Assembly: GCA_025455225.1 (NCBI GenBank)
Contig: JALOMY010000018.1
Span: forward strand, 1 to 17,894
DNA length: 17,894 nucleotides
Source: Cyclobacteriaceae bacterium
GTDB lineage: Bacteria; Bacteroidota; Bacteroidia; Cytophagales; Cyclobacteriaceae
Reading direction: 5' to 3'
The position numbers and the translations under genes were made by a program. The notes below the pieces were generated by a model. That model was not told where the DNA came from, searched no databases, and was given only the letters and a program-made list of their open reading frames with translations. Shown here one piece after another: positions 1 to 7,237 of this stretch; position 1 is the first letter of the stretch; the number at the start of each line of letters is the position of its first letter.

Positions 1-471
1 AACGATGGCACGTGAAATCGCAACACGCTGCTGCTGACCACCGGATAATTGCTGCGGGAAATGATTTCTGCGATGCATGATATTCATGCGTTCCAGCACT
101 TCTTCCACACGTTGCTTGCGCTCGGCTGAAGGCACCTTCATATACAACAAAGGCAATTCAACGTTTTCAAATACTGTCAGTTCGTCAATTAGGTTAAAGC
201 TCTGAAATACAAAGCCTATGGAGCCTTTACGAAGTTGTGCCCGCTGACGTTCTGAATACCTGGATACTTCGTGCTCTCCAAAATAGTACTCACCATTGGA
301 GGGGTTATCCAGTAAGCCGAGAATATTTAATAGAGTTGATTTACCGCAACCGGAGGGTCCCATAATGGCTACGAACTCGCCATCTTTGATTTCCAGGTTG
401 ATATTGTTTAGCGCTGTGGTTTCTACCTCTTCGGTAGTGTACACTTTTTCAAGGTTCTTAAGTTTAATCAT
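1..471 (-). CDS. ABC transporter ATP-binding protein, MacB/LolD-like (partial, 3' end outside window)
   Basis: This is the N-terminal 157 residues of an ABC ATPase of the MacB/LolD type, which powers efflux or lipoprotein-release permeases at the inner membrane. The start is the ATG at 471 (MIKLKNLEKVY). Visible motifs are Walker A GPSGCGKS at residues 38-45, the Q-loop glutamine in FVFQSF near residue 90, and the signature LSGGQQQRVA starting near residue 142. Walker B and the H-loop lie beyond the window edge. It follows the adaptor gene on the same strand after 133 bp, the usual adaptor-ATPase order in Bacteroidota tripartite ABC efflux operons. Permease genes are expected next, outside the window. 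The family call is sure; the substrate cannot be told. Confidence 0.95.
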   Translation of the reverse strand, partial: MIKLKNLEKVYTTEEVETTALNNINLEIKDGEFVAIMGPSGCGKSTLLNILGLLDNPSNGEYYFGEHEVSRYSERQRAQLRKGSIGFVFQSFNLIDELTVFENVELPLLYMKVPSAERKQRVEEVLERMNIMHRRNHFPQQLSGGQQQRVAISRAIV

Positions 472-604
472 GATTTTGGTATTTACAATTCTGATGATTC
501 CGGTTAACGTTTGGTTTTAGTTTGCTAATACTATTTTTAAGTTAAAAGGTTTCGGTATTATTTAGTTTTAATAATTTTTTACTGCAATGGCTTATGCCCA
601 TATG

Positions 605-1927
605 TTAATTCAACACCAACACTTCATTATTTCCGAAATTCTCGTACGATGAAGTGATTACGCGATCTCCCGGCTTCAAACCTTCCAGTACCTCAAAGTG
701 CTCGGTGTTCTTCCGGCCTAATTTGACGTTCCTTTTCACCGCACGGTTACCATCAGCCTCGAGAACATACACCCAATTGCCACCAGTATCCTTATAAAAT
801 CCGCCTACAGGCAATAATAATTCTTCCGAAGATTGACCCAACTCAATCCGTAATCGTAACGATAAACCCCTGCGCAAACCCGGTGGTACATCACCCACAA
901 AATTCATATCAACCGGGAATCGTCCATTTGCAACGTTCGGATACACATAGGTAATAACCAATTCATAATCCTTGCCGGCATAGGTTGTTGTTGCCCGTAA
1001 GCCCTCCGAAATTCTTGGTAAATAAAGTTCATCAATCTCTACGCGCACTTTATAACTACCCACCACATCAACTTGTCCTAATCGCAGCCCCGGAGTTACA
1101 CTCTGTCCAACATCCAGTTGAGGCCGGGTAAGTTGTCCGTCAATGGGAGCACGCACCACCAGGTTATCCAGAATCTTACCTACGTTTTCAAGACTTTGCA
1201 GCAGTTTACGTTCACTTTGATCGAGCTGATTGATTTGGCGCAGTCGATCCAGGGAATCGAGACGATACGCCTGGTAGGTAATTTCCCTCCGCTTGATATT
1301 GGCGAAGTAATCAGCTTCTGTTTTTTCAAATTCCTGTTTCGCAATCAATTGTTTTTCAAAAAGCACCTTCTGACGTTCATATTGAGGCTTAAGGGTAGCC
1401 AGTGCATTATCAATAGTAATGAGGCTCTCCTGCTGCCGAAGCGCATTCTGAGTTATCTGCAATCGGGTTTCACGAATTCGGTTAATACTCTGTGTCAGGT
1501 TGGATTCCTGGTCAAGGACGCTGATTTCGCGGTTAAGGTTGCTTAGTTCAAGAACAATATCTCCTTGCTTTAACATGGCCCCGCTTTCGGCCACTACCCG
1601 TTTGATGGTTCCACCTTCAACCGCATCAAGATAAACAGTACGACTGGGTTCAACATTACCTGTTTGAGGAATGAATTCCTGAAACACACCCCTGCTAACC
1701 GTGGCGATAGTAATTTTATCTTGCTCCACTTTGAGCCTGGAGCGCCTGTCGGCAAAAATTACCTGGTAAACAACAAACACCACAAACAAACCAATACCAC
1801 CATAAGTAGCAATCCGTTTAAGTGTCCATTTCTTCTTCTTGAGTTGACGATCCATTGATGGTTTATCTGAATTAGTATCCTTTACGGTTCCGTTCTTCGG
1901 GGTCTTTGATGTAACGAGCTGATCCAT
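605..1927 (-). CDS. Efflux transporter periplasmic adaptor (HlyD/MacA-type membrane fusion protein)
   Basis: This 440-residue protein has the build of a membrane-fusion adaptor that links an inner-membrane ABC permease to an outer-membrane channel. A basic cytoplasmic N-terminus (residues 1-38, with KKKK) is followed by one membrane anchor at about 41-59. A split biotinyl-lipoyl-like segment follows (around VEGGTIKRVVAESGAMLKQG, and again in VVRAPIDGQL), flanking a long coiled-coil hairpin at about 130-265. A beta-barrel and membrane-proximal domain end the protein. The start is the ATG at 1927, with AGGAAAAT a few bases upstream; a second Met at residue 25 would also keep the anchor. It is the first gene of the efflux operon and lies downstream of a putative sigma-54 promoter. 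Substrate is unknown. A MacA-like role is inferred from the adjacent ATPase. Confidence 0.93.
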   Translation of the reverse strand: MDQLVTSKTPKNGTVKDTNSDKPSMDRQLKKKKWTLKRIATYGGIGLFVVFVVYQVIFADRRSRLKVEQDKITIATVSRGVFQEFIPQTGNVEPSRTVYLDAVEGGTIKRVVAESGAMLKQGDIVLELSNLNREISVLDQESNLTQSINRIRETRLQITQNALRQQESLITIDNALATLKPQYERQKVLFEKQLIAKQEFEKTEADYFANIKRREITYQAYRLDSLDRLRQINQLDQSERKLLQSLENVGKILDNLVVRAPIDGQLTRPQLDVGQSVTPGLRLGQVDVVGSYKVRVEIDELYLPRISEGLRATTTYAGKDYELVITYVYPNVANGRFPVDMNFVGDVPPGLRRGLSLRLRIELGQSSEELLLPVGGFYKDTGGNWVYVLEADGNRAVKRNVKLGRKNTEHFEVLEGLKPGDRVITSSYENFGNNEVLVLN

Positions 1928-1983
1928 TCCAATTTTCCTGATTGACTAAAAAATAAAAAGCGATTTAGACGCACAGGCACCCA

Positions 1984-2003
1984 GTTGCCAACAAACGTGC
2001 CAA
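1984..2003 (-). promoter_or_regulatory. Putative sigma-54 (-24/-12) promoter for the efflux operon
   Basis: Read on the minus strand, positions 2003 to 1986 are TTGGCACGTTTGTTGGCA. Against the known sigma-54 consensus YTGGCACGrNNNTTGCW, the -24 half matches at all eight defined bases and the -12 half matches TTG, then has G for C, with a GC one base later. It points at the adaptor gene; the start codon would lie about 50 bases after the predicted transcription start near 1976. A 7-bp inverted repeat, CAGGCAC (1974-1980) and GTGCCTG (2004-2010), flanks it and could fold or bind a protein. The neighbouring divergent gene encodes a sigma-54 activator, which supports the reading. The imperfect -12 element is the main weakness. 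Confidence 0.6.
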
Positions 2004-2055
2004 GTGCCTGGAAGCTCTTTATTTCATGCCATGTTCAACTTTTTAGCGAATTTCA

Positions 2056-2091
2056 CGTTCAGTTGTGAACGAACCTGTCCGATCGCGGACA
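2056..2091. promoter_or_regulatory. Tandem dyads, candidate enhancer sites for the adjacent NtrC-type regulator
   Basis: Two inverted repeats with identical geometry lie side by side. Site 1 (2056-2071) is CGTTCA-N4-TGAACG and site 2 (2076-2091) is TGTCCG-N4-CGGACA. Both have 6-bp perfect arms and a 4-bp spacer, both fit yGTyCr-N4-yGrACr, and their centres (2063.5 and 2083.5) are exactly 20 bp apart, about two helical turns. If the efflux operon starts near 1976, they sit near -88 and -108, the usual range for upstream activating sequences of sigma-54 activators. The regulator encoded at 2207 has a Fis-type HTH, which binds such dyads as a dimer. That it binds here is inference. Confidence 0.6.
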
Positions 2092-2206
2092 TGATTTTAC
2101 AAAGAATGATTCAATAAAGCGCTAATTTAATCAGGATTTAATGGAAACGTCTTCCGGTCTCAACTTTGTATCGATGCACGCCATAATCGGACATAACTGA
2201 TCAAAA

Positions 2207-3586
2207 ATGGAACAGAAACACGGTAAAATTCTGATTGTCGATGATAACGAAGACTTGCTGAAAGCAGCTAAAATGTTTTTGAAACGGCATTTTGCCCAGG
2301 TTGATATTGAAAAGAATCCGGAAGCTATTCCGTCTCTTATGAATAACGAAGATTATGACGTTATTCTGCTCGACATGAATTTCACCAAAGATGTAAGCAG
2401 TGGCAGTGAAGGATATTATTGGCTGGAAAAGATTTTACAGATAGATCCGTCTGCAGTAGTTGTGCTAATCACTGCATATGGCGATGTACAAATGGCTGTT
2501 AAAGCCATTAAAGCCGGGGCAACCGATTTTGTTTTGAAACCCTGGGAGAATGAAAAACTGCTTGCCACCTTGTATTCATCCATGAAACTTCGGGAATCCC
2601 GGGATGAAATTGAAAATCTTCGGATTAAAAACCAGGAAATCAACTATGAATTGAATCAGCGATTCAGTGAGATCATCGGGCAGAGTTCGTCTATGCAACG
2701 CATCTTTCAAACCATCGATCGGGTGGCCCGTACGGATGCCAATGTGCTGATCCTGGGTGAAAATGGAACCGGTAAAGAACTGATTGCCCGCGCCATTCAT
2801 CGTAATTCATCAAGAAAGCATGAGAATTTTGTGAGCGTGGATTTAGGATCCATTACGGAGACCTTATTTGAAAGTGAATTATTTGGACATAAGAAAGGCG
2901 CGTTTACCGATGCCAAAGAAGACCGGGCCGGCAGGTTTGAACTGGCCAACGGAGGAACCTTGTTTCTCGATGAAATCGGTAACTTATCCATGCCGCTTCA
3001 GGCTAAACTGTTGACCGTTTTGCAGAATCGAAAAGTCAGCCGTGTAGGTTCTAACAAAGAAACTCCCATTGACATCCGGTTGATCTGCGCCACCAATATG
3101 CCCTTGTATGAAATGGTAAAGGAAAACCGGTTCCGCCAGGATTTGTTATACCGAATCAACACCATTGAAATCGAAATCCCTCCTTTGCGTGAACGGCTGG
3201 AAGATATTCCGTTACTCGCGAATCATTTTCTGAAACACTATTCCGAAAAATACAATAAGCAGGTAAACAAAATAAGTGATGCGGCAGCCGTACGCATGCA
3301 TAAACATCCCTGGCCCGGCAACATACGTGAATTACAACATGCCATTGAGCGGGCAATTATTCTTTGCAACAGCTCCGTTCTTCAACCTGAAGACTTCAAT
3401 TTTACCGCACCCGTTACTAAGGAAGATGCACAACTCAATCTTGACCAATATAATCTGGATGAGGTCGAGAAATTGCTGATCCGTAAAGTGCTTAAGAAAT
3501 ACAACGGTAACATAACCCAGGCTGCTGCCGAATTAGGCCTCACCCGTTCATCCCTCTACCGAAGATTGGAAAAGCATGGACTATAA
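2207..3586 (+). CDS. Sigma-54-dependent response regulator (NtrC/AtoC family)
   Basis: A 459-residue, full-length activator with receiver, AAA+ and DNA-binding domains. The receiver (about 6-120) has the acidic pair D12/D13, phosphoacceptor D56 in LLDMNF, T89 and K111 in LKPWE. The AAA+ domain (about 155-385) has Walker A GENGTGKE (184-191), Walker B TLFLDE (251-256) and the arginine region RFRQDLLYRIN. The sigma-54-contact loop reads GAFTDA (231-236) rather than the usual GAFTGA. The C-terminal Fis-type HTH (about 430-459) contains NITQAAAELGLTRSSLYRRL. On phosphorylation such proteins form a ring and remodel sigma-54 holoenzyme. It precedes its likely kinase by 112 bp and is divergent from the efflux operon, its likely target. 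A lone CGGACAT half-site 14 bp before its start hints at autoregulation. Confidence 0.96.
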   Translation: MEQKHGKILIVDDNEDLLKAAKMFLKRHFAQVDIEKNPEAIPSLMNNEDYDVILLDMNFTKDVSSGSEGYYWLEKILQIDPSAVVVLITAYGDVQMAVKAIKAGATDFVLKPWENEKLLATLYSSMKLRESRDEIENLRIKNQEINYELNQRFSEIIGQSSSMQRIFQTIDRVARTDANVLILGENGTGKELIARAIHRNSSRKHENFVSVDLGSITETLFESELFGHKKGAFTDAKEDRAGRFELANGGTLFLDEIGNLSMPLQAKLLTVLQNRKVSRVGSNKETPIDIRLICATNMPLYEMVKENRFRQDLLYRINTIEIEIPPLRERLEDIPLLANHFLKHYSEKYNKQVNKISDAAAVRMHKHPWPGNIRELQHAIERAIILCNSSVLQPEDFNFTAPVTKEDAQLNLDQYNLDEVEKLLIRKVLKKYNGNITQAAAELGLTRSSLYRRLEKHGL

Positions 3587-3698
3587 TGTGCACACAACTT
3601 GAGCATAAGAAGAATTTAATTGAAAACCCGGATACTGCGTTGAAATTTTGATTCTACTACTTTTCAGCACATCTTAATCGGGGATACAAAGTTTATTT

Positions 3699-5039
3699 AT
3701 GGGTGATTTCCGCACTCGCGTCATTTTTCGGGTAATCCTGTTGGGTATAACCATTGCATTGTTCATTTACATGCTGGGCAATGCCAACATGGTTTTTGCG
3801 GCCATATTAACCGGGTTTATCATTGTTTTTCAACTCATTGAATTATTTCGGTTTATAAGTCACACCAACCGTAAACTAACACGCTTCCTGGAGTCAGTAC
3901 GATATTCTGATTTTATTTCCGGGTTTACATCCGACAATAAACTCGGAAGCAGTTTCAAGGATTTAAACATTGCGTTTAATGAAGTTTTAGAAGCCTTTCG
4001 CAAAGCCCGATCAGAAAAAGAAGAACATTGGCAATACCTCAACACCGTAGTGCAACAAGTACGTACCGGTATTCTGTCATACGATTCGGACGGCACCATT
4101 CAATTGATCAATGCCAATGCAAGAAAATTTATTGGCCTGAATACCATTAAAAACATCAATGAATTAAAAGAATACGATAGCCGGCTGTTTCATGCCATTA
4201 CCGAGGCGGCAACCGGTAAAAGCAGTTTATACAAAGGAAGCAATGATCTTTACCTGACCATCCAGGCCACCGAGCTGAGAATTCGCGGTAACGATGTTAA
4301 GCTGATTACCCTGCAGAACATCCAACCTGAATTACAAAAACAGGAACTGGAAGCCTGGCAAAACCTGACACGCGTTCTCAGGCATGAGATCATGAATTCC
4401 ATTACTCCTATTTCATCTCTTACCTCAACGCTGAAAGATGTGTTGCATTATGATCTTATCAAGAAAGACGGACATTATGAATTGAAAGAAGAAGGTGCAG
4501 AAGATCTGAAGGAAGGATTAACCACCATAGAGAACCGAAGCAAGGGATTAATCAAATTTATTGACGCTTACCGGGAATATACTTCATTACCGAAACCGAA
4601 AATTAAATCCGTCCGGCTTAAAGACCTGATTGAAAAAGTAGCCTCTTTAATGAAACAGGACATCAAAGCCCGCAACATCACCTTTCATTACCAGTGCGCT
4701 TCTGAATACCTAACCATCCAGGCAGATGAAGAAATGATCGAACAGGTTCTGATTAACCTTATCAAGAACGCTATTGAAGCCCTGGCCGATACACCGCATC
4801 CCAGGATTGATTTAATCGGACGGTACGATGAGAGTTCGGTAAAGATTGAAGTGATCGACAACGGAGCAGGCATTATCAAAGAAGCTATCGAAAAAATTTT
4901 CGTTCCATTCTTTACAACCAAACGCACCGGTTCAGGGATAGGTCTTAGTTTATCCCGTCAAATTATGCAACTCCATAATGGCTCGATCCATGTTGAATCG
5001 GTGCCTAATGAGAATACGATATTTACTTTGAAGTTTTAG
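3699..5039 (+). CDS. Membrane sensor histidine kinase (NtrY/AtoS-like)
   Basis: A 446-residue kinase. Two membrane segments at the N-terminus (about 8-26 and 30-51) have almost no loop between them, so there is no sizeable periplasmic sensor and the signal is probably membrane-borne or cytoplasmic. A linker follows (about 52-110), then a PAS-like domain (about 112-210). The HisKA domain has the phosphoacceptor H229 in LRHEIMNSITP. The HATPase domain shows an N-box with N357 (LINLIKNAIEAL), G1 DNGAGI (387-392), F-box FVPFFTTK (401-408) and G2 GSGIGLSL (411-418). All catalytic boxes are intact. The ATG at 3699 is the only start that keeps both membrane segments, because an in-frame stop lies at 3675. 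It most likely phosphorylates the response regulator just upstream and so controls the efflux operon. Confidence 0.94.
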   Translation: MGDFRTRVIFRVILLGITIALFIYMLGNANMVFAAILTGFIIVFQLIELFRFISHTNRKLTRFLESVRYSDFISGFTSDNKLGSSFKDLNIAFNEVLEAFRKARSEKEEHWQYLNTVVQQVRTGILSYDSDGTIQLINANARKFIGLNTIKNINELKEYDSRLFHAITEAATGKSSLYKGSNDLYLTIQATELRIRGNDVKLITLQNIQPELQKQELEAWQNLTRVLRHEIMNSITPISSLTSTLKDVLHYDLIKKDGHYELKEEGAEDLKEGLTTIENRSKGLIKFIDAYREYTSLPKPKIKSVRLKDLIEKVASLMKQDIKARNITFHYQCASEYLTIQADEEMIEQVLINLIKNAIEALADTPHPRIDLIGRYDESSVKIEVIDNGAGIIKEAIEKIFVPFFTTKRTGSGIGLSLSRQIMQLHNGSIHVESVPNENTIFTLKF

Positions 5040-5080
5040 TGAATATTTCAATTCCTCCAAATGAACGAACCTGGCTTACG

Positions 5081-5842
5081 TTATTCAACGCGATCGGAAT
5101 TTGATATATCTTTAAATAACAGCATATCAAGCATCTTGGAAGAAGCACCCATGTAAAATCCGTTTTCATACTCGAATTCCTTTGGATTTTTCCAGGTACC
5201 GAACAGGATATCGTAAAAAGCAAGATCCGAATAATTGAAAGCATGGATGCCTTTGGCATGGTGAAGGGAGTGAGCTTCTGGTCTTTGAATTACATAACCA
5301 AGCCAAACGGGAGTGCGGATGTTGCTGTGCTGAAACATACTTAAAAAAGTATTGAACAGGATAATGACAGTAGCCGCCTGTGGACTAAACCCAGCCACCA
5401 ATACAAGCAACAGGCTTCCCAATGCTGTAAATCCAATCATGTCCATTGGACTGAAGATGAAAGTGCTGTACGTATCGATACGTTCGGCACTGTGATGCAT
5501 CTGATGAAAAACTCTCCAAAGAAAATTGCTTGTATGCATGGACCTGTGCCATACATAGACACCAAGCTGGTAAAGAAGAATACCTATTGTCGCACCCCAT
5601 AACGTACCGAGTCCGGTAAGGTCAAAAAGTTGATATTCCGAAAGATATCCGTTCCATACTATCGGAAGGTAGCTGGACAAGTAAAAGTATACAGTAAAAA
5701 AGGCTAGTCCTTTCACTTTCCAATACTTCATTTCTGGAAGTGGACGAGCCGGAAATACAGCTTCCCAAATCATTAGTCCCGCGTATAAGGCCAATATCAT
5801 CAGACTTACGGGATCAAGTAAAATTTCCAGGGGTGTAGGCAT
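5081..5842 (-). CDS. Fatty acid hydroxylase/sterol desaturase superfamily membrane enzyme
   Basis: A 253-residue integral-membrane protein with the di-iron histidine clusters of the superfamily. It has HRSMH (residues 99-103), HQMHH (113-117), a single H172 in FQHSN, and HSLHH (191-195). Hydrophobic stretches at about 10-30, 45-62, 82-97 and 135-168 fit the usual four-helix bundle that places the His clusters on the cytoplasmic face. The family hydroxylates or desaturates lipid substrates; which one here cannot be told. I chose the ATG at 5842; the frame stays open to a TTG at 5878, but the extra 12 residues look like leader rather than protein. It converges with the kinase gene (41-bp gap) and follows the AraC-type regulator gene on the same strand, so that regulator may control it. 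Confidence 0.88.
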   Translation of the reverse strand: MPTPLEILLDPVSLMILALYAGLMIWEAVFPARPLPEMKYWKVKGLAFFTVYFYLSSYLPIVWNGYLSEYQLFDLTGLGTLWGATIGILLYQLGVYVWHRSMHTSNFLWRVFHQMHHSAERIDTYSTFIFSPMDMIGFTALGSLLLVLVAGFSPQAATVIILFNTFLSMFQHSNIRTPVWLGYVIQRPEAHSLHHAKGIHAFNYSDLAFYDILFGTWKNPKEFEYENGFYMGASSKMLDMLLFKDISNSDRVE

Positions 5843-5982
5843 AAATTTTTCGAGTTTGATTATCAAGTATGACGTCAAAAGTAATTAGTGACGGAATTAC
5901 AAGTTTTGTTAAGAAGTCAAACTTTTTTGCTTATTAGTCATTGAAAGGATTTCCAGGTCATCGAATCAGAAAGGGTTCTTCC

Positions 5983-6852
5983 CTATCGGTTTCTGTATTG
6001 AACCGGTGAAGTGCCATACATCTCTTTAAATGCCTTACTGAAATGCGATACGTTTTCAAATCCACTGTTGAACGCCACATCACTTACACTTTTATCACTT
6101 GTTTCTAACAACAGCTTTGCATGTTCAAGTCTCTTTTTTCTAAGCCATTTCCCGGGCGTTGTACCGTAATATTTACCAAACTCCGTTTTGAAAGCTGAAA
6201 CACTGCGATGCGCCATACGCGCAAACTGTTCTATGGTCAAATTAAACATATAGTTCGCTTCCATTATCTGCCATATCGGAGTCTTTTGCTGATCCATAAT
6301 GCTGTTGACATAAGCGAGAAATCCTTTATTGGAAGGATCTAAAAAGATGTTGAAAAGAAGTTCTTTGAATTTAAGTTCAAGCAAGCCTTCGGCCGGAGTC
6401 AGACCCTGATTAAAATAAGGGAGTATGCTGTAGAAGAAAGCCAGCGTTGTTTCATTAACGTTTATCTCCATTAACATGTCTACCGGTGGTTCGGGCAGGT
6501 TATTCAGCGGAAGATACTGACGGTATTCATTGATCACCTGGCGGAAAAAACTATCCTGAAAATAAAATGCCAGTACTTCCCACCCCACCAGTTCGGGCAA
6601 TTCCTGAAGATAGGCAGTCTTTCGACTAAACAAGCATGAATGCTTTTGTACGGTCCACGACTTCCCACTGTGATGCATTGTTCGGGAACCGCTAAGGGTA
6701 AACATAATTTCATTGTAATGAGAAAACAGCTGGATTTGTCTCTCCACCTGGGGACACCGGTAATACAAGAAAAGCGTATCTTTTACAGCCAACTGTTTAA
6801 TATTTACCGGATCGGCTATGCTATCATCGTAATTATTGTAGGCTTTACTCAT
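5983..6852 (-). CDS. AraC family transcriptional regulator
   Basis: A 289-residue regulator. The N-terminal half (about 15-170) looks like a cupin-type ligand-binding domain with a hydrophobic, His-containing strand pattern (YNEIMFTLSGSRTMHHSG). The C-terminal half has two helix-turn-helix motifs: about 205-226 (LTIEQFARMAHRSVSAFKTE) and about 255-276 (SVSDVAFNSGFENVSHFSKA). It ends with the AraC signature region YGTSPVQYR. The start is the ATG at 6852. Its own upstream region carries a 7-bp-arm inverted repeat (6875-6897). The lipid-modifying enzyme gene lies 140 bp downstream on the same strand and is a plausible target, but no matching operator was found there. Confidence 0.93.
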   Translation of the reverse strand: MSKAYNNYDDSIADPVNIKQLAVKDTLFLYYRCPQVERQIQLFSHYNEIMFTLSGSRTMHHSGKSWTVQKHSCLFSRKTAYLQELPELVGWEVLAFYFQDSFFRQVINEYRQYLPLNNLPEPPVDMLMEINVNETTLAFFYSILPYFNQGLTPAEGLLELKFKELLFNIFLDPSNKGFLAYVNSIMDQQKTPIWQIMEANYMFNLTIEQFARMAHRSVSAFKTEFGKYYGTTPGKWLRKKRLEHAKLLLETSDKSVSDVAFNSGFENVSHFSKAFKEMYGTSPVQYRNR

Positions 6853-6874
6853 AATCCATCAGAAATACCGATGT

Positions 6875-6897
6875 GTTATAAGTTAAGAAATTATAAC
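6875..6897. promoter_or_regulatory. Inverted repeat upstream of the AraC-type regulator gene
   Basis: GTTATAA (6875-6881) and TTATAAC (6891-6897) are perfect 7-bp arms separated by 9 bases. They lie 22-45 bp upstream of the regulator start codon. Position and symmetry suit an autoregulatory operator, but the arms are AT-rich in AT-rich DNA, AraC proteins more often bind direct repeats, and chance is possible. Apart from this, I see nothing recognisable in 6853-7039. Confidence 0.3.
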
Positions 6898-7039
6898 CAA
6901 TCCGATATAGTCTTTTGATTAACACAAACTGAAATTCCCATGTTGAAACGTGTTTACAAACAACTTTTCAGGCTATCGGTAATTATGTTCTTTAAAAACC
7001 AACCTAGTAATCAAATCAAAGGAATGAATGAAAATCTTC

Positions 7040-7147
7040 TTATAAACCTTTGACATGAAGAACAATCCAGATACCTGCAGCCAGGAAAAGAATCATCAGA
7101 ATCGTTAATCCAACAACTTCGGTAACAAACATTTTATCAGATTTCAT
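7040..7147 (-). CDS. Small single-span membrane protein, 35 residues
   Basis: A short open frame runs from the ATG at 7147 to the TAA at 7040. The product starts MKSDKMFVTEVVG, then has one strongly hydrophobic helix (LTILMILFLAAGIWIVL, about residues 14-30), and ends in a short basic tail (HVKGL). The charge pattern does not fix the topology. It lies downstream of the 73-residue exported protein on the same strand, beyond a hairpin, in a stretch otherwise without genes. Size and composition resemble the tiny helper or regulatory peptides that bind membrane complexes, but I do not recognise the family. No Shine-Dalgarno sequence is visible, which is normal in this phylum. A chance hydrophobic frame remains possible. 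Confidence 0.5.
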   Translation of the reverse strand: MKSDKMFVTEVVGLTILMILFLAAGIWIVLHVKGL

Positions 7148-7176
7148 AATCGAATTGTATCAGCATTTATAAGCAA

Positions 7177-7209
7177 ACCCGGGCCGGATATGCTGATCCG
7201 GACCCGGGT
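7177..7209 (-). terminator. GC-rich hairpin downstream of the 73-residue exported protein gene
   Basis: ACCCGGGCCGGAT (7177-7189) pairs with ATCCGGACCCGGGT (7196-7209): 13 base pairs with a single bulged base and a 6-base loop. It lies 28 bp past the stop codon at 7238, where a terminator for the minus-strand gene would be. On the minus strand only a short mixed TTTGCTTATAAA tract follows, so it lacks a full U-run. It may be a weak terminator, an RNA-stability element, or an attenuator ahead of the 35-residue frame. Confidence 0.55.
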
Positions 7210-7237
7210 AACGCCAACCTATGAAGAGTCTTTGGTG

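Noticed and set aside
5..22. Plus-strand TGGCACG followed by a TCGCA, resembling a sigma-54 element
   Set aside because: The spacing is one base too long, the -12 half is poor, and it lies inside the ABC ATPase gene with no plus-strand gene close behind it.
296..520. 74-codon plus-strand frame
   Set aside because: It is antisense to the conserved Walker A region of the ABC ATPase, and the translation is what that motif gives in reverse.
1118..1546. 142-codon plus-strand frame
   Set aside because: It lies wholly antisense to the adaptor coiled-coil region and shows no domain of its own.
5843..5878. TTG start adding 12 residues to the desaturase-like protein
   Set aside because: The added residues are not part of the family, and an ATG directly precedes the conserved protein.
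5971..5984. Short AGGG/CCCT hairpin at the AraC-type gene stop codon as terminator
   Set aside because: A 4-bp stem with an interrupted T-tract is too weak to support.
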